DNA from: Colocasia esculenta
Lineage: Eukaryota; Streptophyta; Magnoliopsida; Alismatales; Araceae
DNA length: 64,000 bases
Reading direction: 5' to 3'
NCBI GenBank assembly: GCA_014218235.1
Contig: CM024761.1
Coordinates: forward strand, 92,625,648-92,689,647
Shown here piece by piece: positions 21,105-31,540 of the stretch (its first letter is position 1; every line of letters starts with the position of its first letter). The notes beneath the pieces were generated by a model. It was not told where the DNA came from, did no database searches, and worked only from the letters and a program-made list of their open reading frames with translations. The position numbers were made by a program, and so were the translations under genes.

Positions 21105-23066
21105 ATGGCACCCAAGCAGGTTCCCCATCGTGGTGCCAGGGCCCAAGCTAGGGCTGCTGCTGAAGAGGCCCAAGTCATTGCTCCTCCAACTGAAAGGAGA
21201 AGCAAGCGCCGCCATGATCATGCAGAGCAGCAAGGTGCTTCCTCTGCATCTCCCACACCTTCAAAAAGAGGTAGGGCATCCTCTTCCAGTCAAGGCCCAT
21301 CTCAGAGGCAATCTGCCAACCCTAGGTGGAAGATCCTATCCACATCTTCTGAACTCTCTGAGGAATCCTCCTCTAATTCATCTGGGTCTTCTAAGCCTTC
21401 TGAGGCCACCCCATCAAAGCTTGCTAGCAAAGGGAAGTCTATCCTTAAACCTAGGGCTGTTGACCTAGAGGATAATGACCTAGCTGCTGTATTCCCTGAA
21501 GTCCTTCAGTTCTTCATGTTTCAGACTTGGTTGCCCTTCATTTCTGAGTTCAGAACCTTTTACCCCCGTTTAGTTCAAGAATTTTATCTGAACCTAGAAT
21601 GCACAGATGAAGGTTACAAGTCAGAGGTCAAAGGTGTTCTGATTCACTTGCCTACTGAGTTAGCTGCTACCCTGTTCAGAGTCCCAGATGAGGGTGAAAG
21701 TTACCATGATTTTGAGTTTGATCTGCATGAGGCCTATTCCATGCTTACTGGACTCCCAGCTGATGAGTCAGAGCCCAGGCAGACCTATGTCACCAAATTC
21801 AACACCAACACCTTTCCCCCTGCATTGAAATTGGTTCACCACATTCTCACCACAATAATCACTCCTCAAGGTGGTGGCAGGGATAGACTCACTGACATCT
21901 AGAGATTTGTCATTTACTGCATGAAGAAAGAGATCAAGATTAATTTGCATGTCATCATGTACCAAATCATGTCAGAAACCATAAGGAAGGATCTCCACAG
22001 ATCTCTACCTTATGCTGCTCATCTCACACCAGTGTTTGAACATTTTGGAGTATCATTTGTGAATGAGCAAGCCCAATCCATCCCCAAAGAAAATATCTAC
22101 AATTTGAAGCACATTCAGAAATTCATGGGGTTTAGAATTGAAGGGGACCAAGTGAGAAGAGGCCCTGTTATAGTTGAGGCTCCTGTGGTACCTGAGGAAG
22201 TGGACCCTCCTCCAGCAGTTCACTCTCTAGCACATGATCAAGAGGAACAACCTCTCAATGAAATTGGAACACCCATTCCTCCAGATGTCCATCAGGATAT
22301 TCCTCTATCCCCTACACTTCATACCTCTTCACCACAAATTCCTCATGTGGATCCCCCTTCCTTCTCTCCACAATTCCAAGGACCCACATCTACTTTCACT
22401 GGTGGACCTTCTGTTCCACCAGAGCTATATTCCTTCTTAAATGACAAGTTTGATACCATCACCTCCTCCATCCAACAAATGTTAGAGAGCTTTGACCTGA
22501 AGATACAGAGGTTGGAAAATTCCATGAATGCTCAGTTCATCAAGCAGAAAGAAGCATCAGATCATGCAACTCAAAGGTTCAACAGACTCATTGGCACTTT
22601 GGCTGATGCATCTATTGAACTCAAGGAGCATCAAGAAACACTGGAAAAGGTCATTGAGGAAATTTTGGCAAATTCCCAATCAAACTTGTTCAACAGTCAG
22701 GATGCAGTCTCACAGATATCCAAGACTAGGCTGTCATTTGCTCATATGGTTGATGACTTGGAAGGCATGAGAAATCTCTCAGCACACATAGACAGTGAGA
22801 TGTCTTCCCTCAAGAAAGAGCTCTGAAACATCAACAAGCATGGAATTGCCAGCTCTTCTTCTTCTGATGCACAACCAATTTCAGCTGCCCTGTCAGTATT
22901 TCAGTCTAATATGTATGAGAACAGTCAAAGATTGGAAGAAATTGTGCATACAAGACTCTCCACAATGCAATCTCAGCTCAAGTCCAAGCTTCAAGCATTG
23001 GAGTCAAGATTGAAGCAAATTGAATCAATCCTTCTTCCCATTCCTCCTACTACTCCTCATGCTTAA
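21105..23066 (+). pseudogene. SIRE-Y env-like third ORF, two premature stops
   Basis: A 653-codon frame beginning MAPKQVPHRGARAQ, the first ATG after the internal GTCGAC module. The N-terminus (about residues 1-120) is basic and Ser/Pro-rich. Residues 120-330 hold the conserved block also present in SIRE-X (YPRLVQEFY, FDLHEAYSMLTGLP, TPQGGGR). Residues 350-440 are Pro-rich, and the C-terminal third is a predicted coiled coil (Gln/Glu/Leu heptads). TAG at 21900-21902 stands where SIRE-X has Gln, and TGA at 22824-22826 fits CGA-to-TGA; homologous sequence continues to TAA 23064-23066. No signal peptide and no convincing transmembrane helix are seen, so the envelope label rests on position only. 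Confidence 0.8.
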
Positions 23067-23520
23067 TGTAATCTTTTTCTTTTGATGATGTCAAAGGGGG
23101 AGAAGAAAGAAAGAAAAGAAAGAAAAACTTTTGGAATGTATTTGAATGCTTGTAATGAACATCTATGTTAATGAAAAGTAATACTTGTTTTGTTGAATGA
23201 AAGAAACACACTTGTGTTGAATGTGATTGAAAATCTTTGGAATGAATGTTAATGAATGTCAATGAATGGATAATTGTCAAGCTGCTTGGCCATTAATGAA
23301 AAGACTTCATCATTAGTAACATTGTGCCTCTTGAATGTGCAAAATGTCAAATGTTGTTAAAGTGTGTTCAATGGCCTTTGATAATTGTGAATAAAAGTGA
23401 TTGAAACATGGTTCATTGTCATTCAGTGTGTTTGAAGTTGAATGTTGAGTAAACAAATGGCTTAAAATCACATTTTATTGAAATTTCAAATTTTCATGTG
23501 GACTTAATGTTGTCATCATC

Positions 23521-23534
23521 AAAAAGGGGGAGAT
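23521..23534 (+). other. SIRE-Y polypurine tract
   Basis: AAAAAGGGGGAGAT directly abuts the 3' LTR start TGTTGGG. A second PPT-like run (AAAGGGGGAG) lies at 23093, just after the env-like ORF. Confidence 0.9.
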
Positions 23535-25104
23535 TGTTGGGTTGAGTGTGAGTTTAATATATTTCCCCTCATAATTTTGATGATGACAAGTTGTGATTTT
23601 AATGCACAAATAAGTGGAACATGTTAAATACATCACACATGTAATAACAATATTCAAAAAGCATGTTTCCAAACACATTTATCATTTATATTCATGATAA
23701 TACATTGGACTAATGATTTATGTATTTATTTCTGAGGGACATACAATTCTTGCAAGGGTAGTGTCGACACACCCCCTACTGGTGTCGACACAATGCTTCA
23801 AACCCAAGGCAAAATGATGAAGAAATGGTCAAGTGGTGTCGACACAGGATCAAGTAGTGTCGACACTAGATTCAGCTCCCAGAAGGAATGTTTTCCAGTT
23901 CTGTTCAGTGTGTCGACACAGCCTGAAGTAGTGTCGACACTAGAGACCATTCCCAGAGAACCTTTTGTGCCAGTTTGGGACAGTGTGTCGACACACCCCA
24001 TGGGCAGGTCGACACACTCTGGAAACGTTTTCACCTTAAGTTACATCTGGACACGTGGCACTCTAGGGATCATGTGGATCGGCCTTGGATCATGTGCCCA
24101 CGACACCCAAGGGTACTTTTGGACACACTGGGCTATAAATACCCTCCAATTGGCCATCCAACCAACTAGAGAACCTCCAAGAGCCTTCCAGAAGTCGGTT
24201 TGGCGGCAAGAAGTGTTCTCCTCCCCGATCTTGCTCCCCTTGTGCTTCTTCAACCCAATTCTCACTTCTCCAAGCACAAGAAGTGAAGAATGATCCAAGA
24301 TGAAGCAGTGAGATCACTTCCAAGGGTGTAGATCAAGTAGAAGCATCCAATTGTGAAGATTTCAAGGAAGATCCCAAAGCACAAGTTACAGAGCATCGGC
24401 CAGGGACTTCAAGGGATCAAGCTTCTTCACAATTCAGCCTCTACTAGGGAGTATACTTGAAGAACAAGGATCTTACACTCAATTCCCCTTGTTTCTTCTA
24501 AGTCATTCTTGAGATTGTGCATGAACTATTGCATCAATCTTCTTGAATGAACTTTTATAGATCAGATCATTGCTAGAGGATCTGGATCTTTGTGTTTTTG
24601 TTCTAGCAAGTTGTTTGTGAGCCTGTGTGCTCAGTGTTGAGTCGTTGTACTCAGTTGTGGTTGAGCAGTTGTGCTCAGGTGTCTAGAGTAGTCTTGCTCT
24701 AGAAGTTGTGTGAGTTGTAGAACTCAGTGTGTTGGAGTTGTCAGGCTCCAGTGTGTGGTGTATCCAAGTTGTGTAGTAGATCCTCACAGTGTGAGGGGTG
24801 GATGTAGGAATCACGTGGTGTGATTTCCGAACCACCTAAAAATCTCTGTGCTGTGATTTGTTTGTGATTCAAATTCACTTTGCACTAGATGTATGCATAG
24901 GTTTTTTGAATTCACTTCTAATTAACTTGATCTCACACTCTAATCATATAATTCACACAATCACTCATCAGATCTGTAAAGTGCTCTTTCAAATTGCCTC
25001 TGATTCAAAGCATTGATTTAAATTGGCTAAGCTTCTGCAGTTTTTGGCCAAGATCTATTCAACCCCCCCTTCTAGATCTGGTCCAACCTATTTTCGATCC
25101 TACA
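23535..25104 (+). repeat. SIRE-Y 3' LTR
   Basis: TGTTGGGTTG...CGATCCTACA, matching the 5' LTR. It holds the intact paired GTCGAC array and a TATA box and ends at the GTGAT target duplication. Confidence 0.95.
23763..24140 (+). promoter_or_regulatory. Paired GTCGAC array plus TATA box, intact 3' LTR copy
   Basis: Eight GTCGAC sites fall at 23763/23784, 23838/23859, 23912/23933 and 23987/24008. Within each pair the step is exactly 21 bp; pair starts are 75, 74 and 75 bp apart. Most sites extend to the palindrome GTGTCGACAC. TATAAAT is at 24134-24140, about 120 bp downstream. The layout fits cooperative protein binding on one helical face; the binding factor is unknown. Confidence 0.85.
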
Positions 25105-25109
25105 GTGAT
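25105..25109 (+). repeat. SIRE-Y target-site duplication, right
   Basis: GTGAT, identical to 12309-12313. SIRE-X sequence resumes immediately after. Confidence 0.95.
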
Positions 25110-25200
25110 TACTTCTCATATGTGAAATGAAATGAATGACTGACTAGTATACTTTGTCCATTTATATTGAAATGCTCAATGAATCATAGTTGTCATCATA

Positions 25201-25214
25201 AAAAATGGGGAGAT
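25201..25214 (+). other. SIRE-X polypurine tract
   Basis: AAAAATGGGGAGAT abuts TGTTGGATCT, parallel to the PPT-LTR junction of SIRE-Y. Confidence 0.8.
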
Positions 25215-26492
25215 TGTTGGATCTCTTATTTTGATGATGTTTAACTATGATCCATACAATTCTAAATATCTTGCTCCAGTCATGCCTAACATAATATTTC
25301 ATGTTTAACTCAGAGAAAAAGGGGACATGAAGTCAGTGGTGTCGACACAGGACTGTCAGGGTGTCGACACAATATACACTTCCAGTGAAGAAGTTCAAAA
25401 AGAAAAGTCAGTGGTATTGACACATGTCCTTCATGTGTCGACACACCCTCTACTTTCAAGAAGTAGATTGTTGACACACCTCTGTCAGGGTGTCGACACA
25501 TGATGTTTACCCATGAGCCTATTTTTGAAGTTCACTCAGGGTGTTGACATAAGTTAATTGTGTGTCAACACAGGTTAAATTCCAGTGAAGGAATCATAGT
25601 AAGTCAGGCTCATGTGTCGACATATAACATGTCTGTGTCGACACACTTCAAATGATGATTTAGAACCTAAATTTCTTGAACACGTGTCAGCTTGTGAATC
25701 AAGAGATTTTAGCAGGAATTCTATCATGAGAACACATGGGACTATAAATGCCCATGATCCTCACACTATTAGGGTAAACACATCAATTCACCATTCCCCA
25801 GAACCAGAAAGCGACAGCCAGAGAGAAATCTCATTTAAGATCTGTCAATGTTCAAGAGCTGAAGAATTAGAGATCCAGTTGCTGAAGTTAATCAAAGCTC
25901 AAATTGAATTCTTAGATTTAAGAGTCTACATCATCTGTCTGGAGTTGGAAGCCAGAAGTTTTAGTCAGAAGCAAAAGGGGAATTTTGAACCAGTCTCATC
26001 TGTTCTATCCCTCTTCATTGTTCAATTGGTTCTACATCTTAACTTCACATCATTCAATGTGTAGTGTGAAATTTGAGCAAGCCTTTTACTCAATTTCATG
26101 TGTGTGTTCTGATTTGAGATTTCGATCATCTCAAATCATGTGTGTGTTGTTCAAACTTGCTACATAAGCATATTTGTGTGTGTGTGTGGATGGTGGATGT
26201 AGGATACACAATTGTGTAATCCAAACCACCTTAAATCTCTATGTTACTGTGGTTTGATCTCTTTGAATGCTAGATGATTGGTAGGTATGCTAACTAATCA
26301 TATTGCCACCATCTAGTATTTCTCAGATTCACATTTCACACACTCAAATTATCTTGATTTAGAGATTTGCACAACTCAGAATTCCACAATCTTCATAGAT
26401 CTCATCTTTTGCCAATATCTTATTTTAATTTGGTAGAAATCTATTCAACCCCCCTTCTAGATTTCTTCATAGCTATCTTCCGCTACTTTTCA
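25215..26492 (+). repeat. SIRE-X 3' LTR
   Basis: Starts TGTTGGATCTC after a PPT. The LTR has the same architecture as SIRE-Y (GTCGAC pairs, TATA, then the CAACCCCCCTTCTAGAT 3' signature at about 26448) but little overall identity. The end is placed at a CA at 26492 with some doubt. Confidence 0.75.
25341..25749 (+). promoter_or_regulatory. SIRE-X paired GTCGAC array and TATA box
   Basis: Pairs of GTCGAC or one-to-two-base variants at 25341/25363, 25416/25437, 25470/25492, 25543/25564 and 25616/25637, spaced 21 or 22 bp within pairs. Pair starts are 75, 54, 73 and 73 bp apart. Variants (ATTGAC, GTTGAC, GTCAAC) are mostly C-to-T or G-to-A changes. TATAAAT is at 25743-25749. Confidence 0.8.
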
Positions 26493-27172
26493 CTTACTGC
26501 TTTCCATCATTGATTCATTCTGCCTAGATTTTCATTCTATCCTTTGGCCATGTTCTTTATCCTCATAGTCTAAACAAAACAAATGATTGAACATTGCATG
26601 CTATGCTTGTGTTATACTTGAAAGCTATTTAGTCCATGCTATTTACTCCATGTTATTCTCTTGGCTAATGATCTTTGAGTGCAAGTTCGAAGAAAACATC
26701 CTCTAGTCCCACAAGTGAGCACCAGGCTACATTTTTGGCCCCGCAATCACTTTCTCACCATCACACTATATTCTCGTATTGCGTTTTTACTATATGTTAT
26801 TACCTCTGTTAGAGCATATCAAGGACCTTGTGGCTCTGGAGAATCTAAGACTTGATTCCCCCTTCATAAAAAATAATAATAATTTCATAGGATTCTTTGC
26901 CACATGGATAGGTCGTTGCGTTTATGTAAACTAGGGACAACAGACCTATGCCTAGAGTATTTGTTGTCCTGACTCATCTCAACAACAAAACAATATTATC
27001 CTTGATTATTTTCTATTTTGATTTATTTTATCAATTTCCCATTTAGCCCAACATGCATTCATCTAGGTATTTGAATTCACTATGAACAATCACTCCCTTA
27101 GTGCTATGTTGAGAGCCACTATCTCTAATTTCTAAGTAATATGAGATATTCCATTCTGAATTGAGTACTTAG
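26493..27172. other. AT-rich sequence, no feature recognised
   Basis: About 680 bp between the SIRE-X LTR and the TAT-1 LTR. I see no ORF, terminal repeat, PBS or match to other parts of the window. It may be host intergenic DNA or a decayed element. Confidence 0.5.
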
Positions 27173-28876
27173 TGTAATCACGAGGTTATGCGCCCCTCTG
27201 AGACACAAAAGAGCATGCGATATATATAAAATGAAGGAATGTGATCGCCACCAAGATGATTGCCTAAAGAAATACTCCTAAAACATGGGCTAATCACCTT
27301 GGAAAAAGGAAAGAGAAGGCCACTTACCTGTTAACGCATCACCGAGGTGTGACGCGATAACAACCTTGTCGCGACCGCCCGATCGGACGCGATATGGATG
27401 TCGCGACCGGGTCCCTCGATGCCTTCTCAGCAGTGTAGGAGAGGGATGGTGGACCTCCTTTCTCCTCTTAAGCCGGCCAAAGAGGAAGAGCTTCCTTGCT
27501 TGTTCTTTGTTCCAAGTACCTGCCAAGTCATGAAAAATGAAAGGGGAACCCAATTAGACATTCAAATAAGTGTAGCATCCATCACATATGAGAGAGCATG
27601 GTGAGTGTGTACCGGGTGGTTTTGGAAACCTTTTGGGTATAGGAAAACTAGGAGGGAATATGGATGGGGAGAAATCATGAAAGAGGAGAGGGAGGAACCC
27701 TAACTAGCATGTATACATGTACAAAATGTAGAAAAGAAAGTAAAAATAAAAACTAAGTCAATACATCCCCGTTTGATGTGATTCTAGTTGGAGGTCATAG
27801 AGGAGGACGTCATGAACAACTTTCATGAAGACATCTTGAAGAGATATGGCCTGGTTTGGGCTGTGGAAGGCATGATAATCCCGCATGTGCAGATCTCGAT
27901 ATGAGAGAGAATGTGAAGAATAATCTGATGTAACATTGCGCACAAGCCATCAATCGATATTATCCACTTCGAGGTTGTAGAGGGCTCTGTGGGGAGCAAC
28001 ATTGATGAAGAAACCTCGAAGAGATCTGGCCTGATTCGATCTCCACAAGCCGTGCAAGCACTGCTGGTCCTAGACACGATATGAGATAGAAAGAGGATAG
28101 AGAAAGGAGGAAAACGGGAAGGACAACTTCTCCTCTGCGTTGGGGGCAATGGGACCTCGTGAGCAGAGCCTCTAGGAACTTCTCCTCGTGATGGTGGCCT
28201 TCCTCTATCCCATAGAGAGTCCTAGGATGTGTTCAAGAGAGAGAGAGAATCTAATCCCGAGTTAGAGAGAGAGTCCAAGTTGTGAGAGAGTTGAAAAGTC
28301 TATCTAGAGTTTGAATGGACTTGGGGGCTCCCTAGGGATGAGGAAAGGAGGTTTGGGTTGTAATCCAATTCAGAGGGACTTTAGATAGGCTCTAATATGG
28401 AAAGAGAGGCCAAACATCACGTAAAAACGTGTTTATGTGCACGACGCTTTCGCGATGGGTCGTAGGGTTGCGTTCTTGTCGCGACCATACACCTGGTCGC
28501 ATCACCAGGGCAGTGCGCGTAGGTTCCACAAAACGAGCCGTAACTTTCTCCACAGATATCGGATTGATGCGCCGTTTCTTGCGTTGGATTCTAGACTCAG
28601 AGGGCTACAGAATGATATTATGATATGCCTGATTGGGATTACAAATAAGGACGTTATGAGATTTCAAAGTGAAGATATGTTTAGAGGATACGACAGATTG
28701 CACATTTTTTATGTTTCAAGTGAATCTTGGCCGTGGGCTTGAGAATGAGCTTAAAATTATGGGTGAATGGGCTCATGATGGGTTAAAGAAGGACTCCAAA
28801 GTGATGATCAATTTGGGACACCAATGATATGAACGAGAAATGTGCTCAATTTATAGGCGAAAAATGGGTGTCTACA
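27173..28876 (-). repeat. TAT-1 3' LTR
   Basis: Bounded by TGTAATCACG and GGGTGTCTACA, and nearly identical to the split copy at 36368-40162. It contains TCGCGA/ACGCGA words at 27352-27406 and 28449-28500, and GA-rich runs (28237-28275). Confidence 0.9.
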
Positions 28877-28992
28877 GATTGCCCCTCCTTGATGCCCACT
28901 TTGCGCGGGAGTGAAGCGGAAGGAGAGCAGAGTGTAGTGAAATGGAATGAAGCGAGGATGAAGCGGAGTGGACTGAAAAGTGGGCATCAAGG
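28877..28992 (-). other. TAT-1 polypurine tract with overlapping 16-bp hairpin arms
   Basis: On the minus strand AAGGAGGGGCAATC (28890-28877) directly precedes the LTR. CCTTGATGCCCACTTT (28887-28902) is the exact reverse complement of 28977-28992, so the PPT edge lies in one arm of a potential stem with a 74-nt loop. Confidence 0.75.
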
Positions 28993-31540
28993 TAAAGAGA
29001 CACCCGTCACAACCAATAAGCGATAGAAATTCTCTGGAAGACTCTAAACTAACCTCGAGGAAGAGCGAGCACAGACGGCTCCTGTCTGGAATGACAGAAA
29101 AAGGAAAGTAAAAGAAAGATGATCAACCTCTTGATTAGGAGGTACCCTGGCCGATTGGCCTGTTGGTTTCATCTTGGGAGGACATGTGCATGCCAGGCGG
29201 ATCACGATGACTCAAGGCCTGGGAGCGGTTTGGAACCAAGACGGATCAAGGGGAATATTTAAGCTGATTTGGATGAATGGAGAGAGTAAATTCCGGACAG
29301 GAGTCGTACTGGCCAACTGGACCAAGTGACTAGCTCAAAGAAGACCTTCAAATTGTGAGTGGAATAGGATTTCTTGTTCAAGAAACTTAAGCTTGATTGA
29401 CCATCACCAAGGAAGCAACCTTTGACAAATCATAAAGCATGAAGCTCAAAGTCCTACATGATGCATGCTGGGATAAAATAAAAAGAAATCATCAAATTAA
29501 TATGCAAAGAAAGGAGAAAATACTTAAGGATAATATTATTAAGCTGAATAAGAATGGGTCAAGAAACTACCTGCAATCGTAGTGTAGGCCTGAATCCATC
29601 ATCCCGAAACTTATTTAACCCAACTGTTTAGCAATGTGCACCTAGATCATCACTGTTTCTGTTGAAGGGGAACTCAAATCCTAGAACACATTGAAAACCA
29701 GTCGGTCCTTGAGATAATATATTAGCGTAAGTACCATATGGTAATGCAAGGGAGAAGGGATAAGGATACTTACCTGAACTTACATGTGGAGCACAGAACT
29801 CGGCATTTTTTTGGGTTTTGCTTTTTCTGATTTTTTTTGTTTTGTTTTTTTGTTTTTGTAAATGAAGCAATAAACAAAGCACTAAATAAGCTAACAACAA
29901 CAAGCATAGACAACTCAGTCACCCACATAACTGAAACAAAGCACTGAAGAACCGCCAGGTTCGCACATAGAGAGTCCTCTCATGGAGCCATTGAGGGAGA
30001 ATATGTATGGGACTTGGGAAGAACTTGGTGGGATAATAAGCTTGAAATTCAAATCATGGGTGGGACTGAGGAGTAGAGATAGATCGTAAAGATGATGTGA
30101 GCAAGACTCAGACAAAAGCAATGAAGAAATGTGGAGATCTAAGTGAGCAATGCTTGGGAGCCAATGTACCTGCACACTTACCACGTATGATTAGATCTAC
30201 TCATTTTTGTTATTTTTAGTTTGAAAACATTTGATTTTTTTGGAGTTTTGAAATTATTTGATTTTTTAATTTTGGAAATATTTTATTTTTTGGCAATATT
30301 TTTTTTTAATTTTTGGCAATATTTGATTTTTTTGGGATTCTTTTGACAATATCTATTTTTTTTTGGATTTTGAAAATACTTTTTTTTTTTTTGGATTTTG
30401 AATAACGCCTAAAGCCAATGTTAGCCCTTCCTAAAAAGACACGTGAGATGGAAGGTACTCACCCTTGCTACTACAACACTAAAGCAAGATCAAACTACTG
30501 GCAAGGGGTCCCCATTCATTCCCCTTTCATTAAAAACCACCAAAAGGTCGGATCTGCATTAAGGTGGTGGCATCCTGTAGATGGTTGCCCCTAGCTTGCG
30601 GTGCCACTACAAAGGCCATACCCGGGAGACGGCCCAACCTTATAGGGAGAAAGAGAAGAAAGTTTGGGGATAAGTCTAGTACAGGTTTTAAAGGACAAAT
30701 CAAGTTTAGCTTCCTTCCACGGCACACCCCTTAAAGATTCAGTCTGTTGTGCAGTGACTTTTGATCATTTCATTTTTTTTTGGGCCTATTTCTTGCTTAG
30801 GGCATGCGTACGATTGGGCTCAAGGGCGTCCTACGGGGAACTGTACTGCCACTATTTGCCATGCCCCTATTCCTCAATTTTCCTTTATTTGTCCTTCTTC
30901 TCTTTTTTATTTTGATTTTCTTTTGTAGACTTGATTGACTGTCCCTATTTGAGATTTCCTCTCATCAAGATGTGCTTAGGTTGGTCGCCTTGCCCAGATA
31001 GCCCTTTTTTGCCCCTACACTTTGACCGAGTAAAGAAGAGAACAACTTTTGCACCTTCTAGGTATGGCCTAAGTAGCAACGGTGTTTGCTAGAGGTACCA
31101 ACTAAGGTTGCCATGTGAGTGTGTGGTGATCCTTGCTTAAAGTGACCTTCAACGACAGGGGAAGAAATGTCTGACTCCTGGCGCGGAGTAATCTCTAGCC
31201 TGAGTGCTGCAGAAGCAAAATAAACCTAAGACTGACTCGACCACTCTTGTTGTGAACTGAGATGACTCTCTTTGTGTTCAAACAAATATTTGCATGGTTA
31301 TTTGGTGCACAATGCGACCCCTTTATTGAAAGAACGACCTACATTAGTCTTTGAACTTTGATTTTGGTTGATTTTAATTAGCTCATTTGCAGGAAAAGGT
31401 AAAAGTAGGGGTGGCAAGAATTCGAGTCAGCTCAACGCAAACAAGAGGGAGACAAGACTCTACATGAATATGAGGGATAAGAACCCTCAAACAAAAAAGA
31501 TTTACAAGGAAGGGGAAGAATGTTAGTGAGGACTGAAACC
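28993..31540 (-). other. TAT-1 non-coding 3' region
   Basis: About 2.5 kb without supportable ORFs, where an autonomous relative would carry pol. It includes T-rich low-complexity runs at 29805-29860 and 30199-30400 (poly-A on the sense strand). Confidence 0.65.

Larger units (their letters stand above)
12314..25104 (+). mobile_element. SIRE-Y: complete SIRE/Maximus-type Copia retrotransposon with env-like ORF
   Basis: A full 12.8-kb element: 5' LTR 12314-13891, PBS 13894, gag 13998-16249, pol 16250-19397 in Copia order (protease, integrase, RT, RNase H), spacer, env-like ORF 21105-23066, PPT 23521-23534 and 3' LTR 23535-25104, all flanked by GTGAT. The large size, the long coiled-coil gag, the stop between gag and pol and the third ORF are typical of the SIRE lineage. 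By eye the two LTRs differ at roughly 40 sites in about 1.57 kb, so the insertion is moderately young, but every ORF carries stops or shifts. It sits inside SIRE-X, between that element's env-like region and its 3' LTR. Confidence 0.93.
9158..26492 (+). mobile_element. SIRE-X: 3' part of an older SIRE/Maximus-like Copia element, split by SIRE-Y
   Basis: Segments 9158-12308 and 25110 to about 26492 join across SIRE-Y. The left segment is homologous to the pol-distal half of SIRE-Y: the AGGGGGAG spacer, the GAGAAACT-CAAACCTTCACAA block (9494 versus 20091), then the env-like ORF. The right segment supplies a PPT and a 3' LTR. Its gag, pol and 5' LTR are not in the window, and the left junction is the LARD-1 edge at 9157. 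The 3' boundary (about 26486-26492) is uncertain because no second LTR copy is present for comparison. Confidence 0.8.

Noticed and set aside
20917..21468. 183-codon frame overlapping the env-like start
   Set aside because: It is in another frame, Leu/Pro/Ser-rich, and not conserved in SIRE-X; the overlapping frame has clear homology.
12542..24013. GTCGAC words as cloning-site (SalI) artefacts
   Set aside because: They occur many times with mutated intermediates in both LTRs and in a second family, at regular spacing, which an artefact cannot explain.
30199..30400. LINE or SINE poly-A tail in the TAT-1 interior
   Set aside because: The T-rich run is interrupted and long, lacks a target duplication and has no adjacent LINE or SINE sequence.
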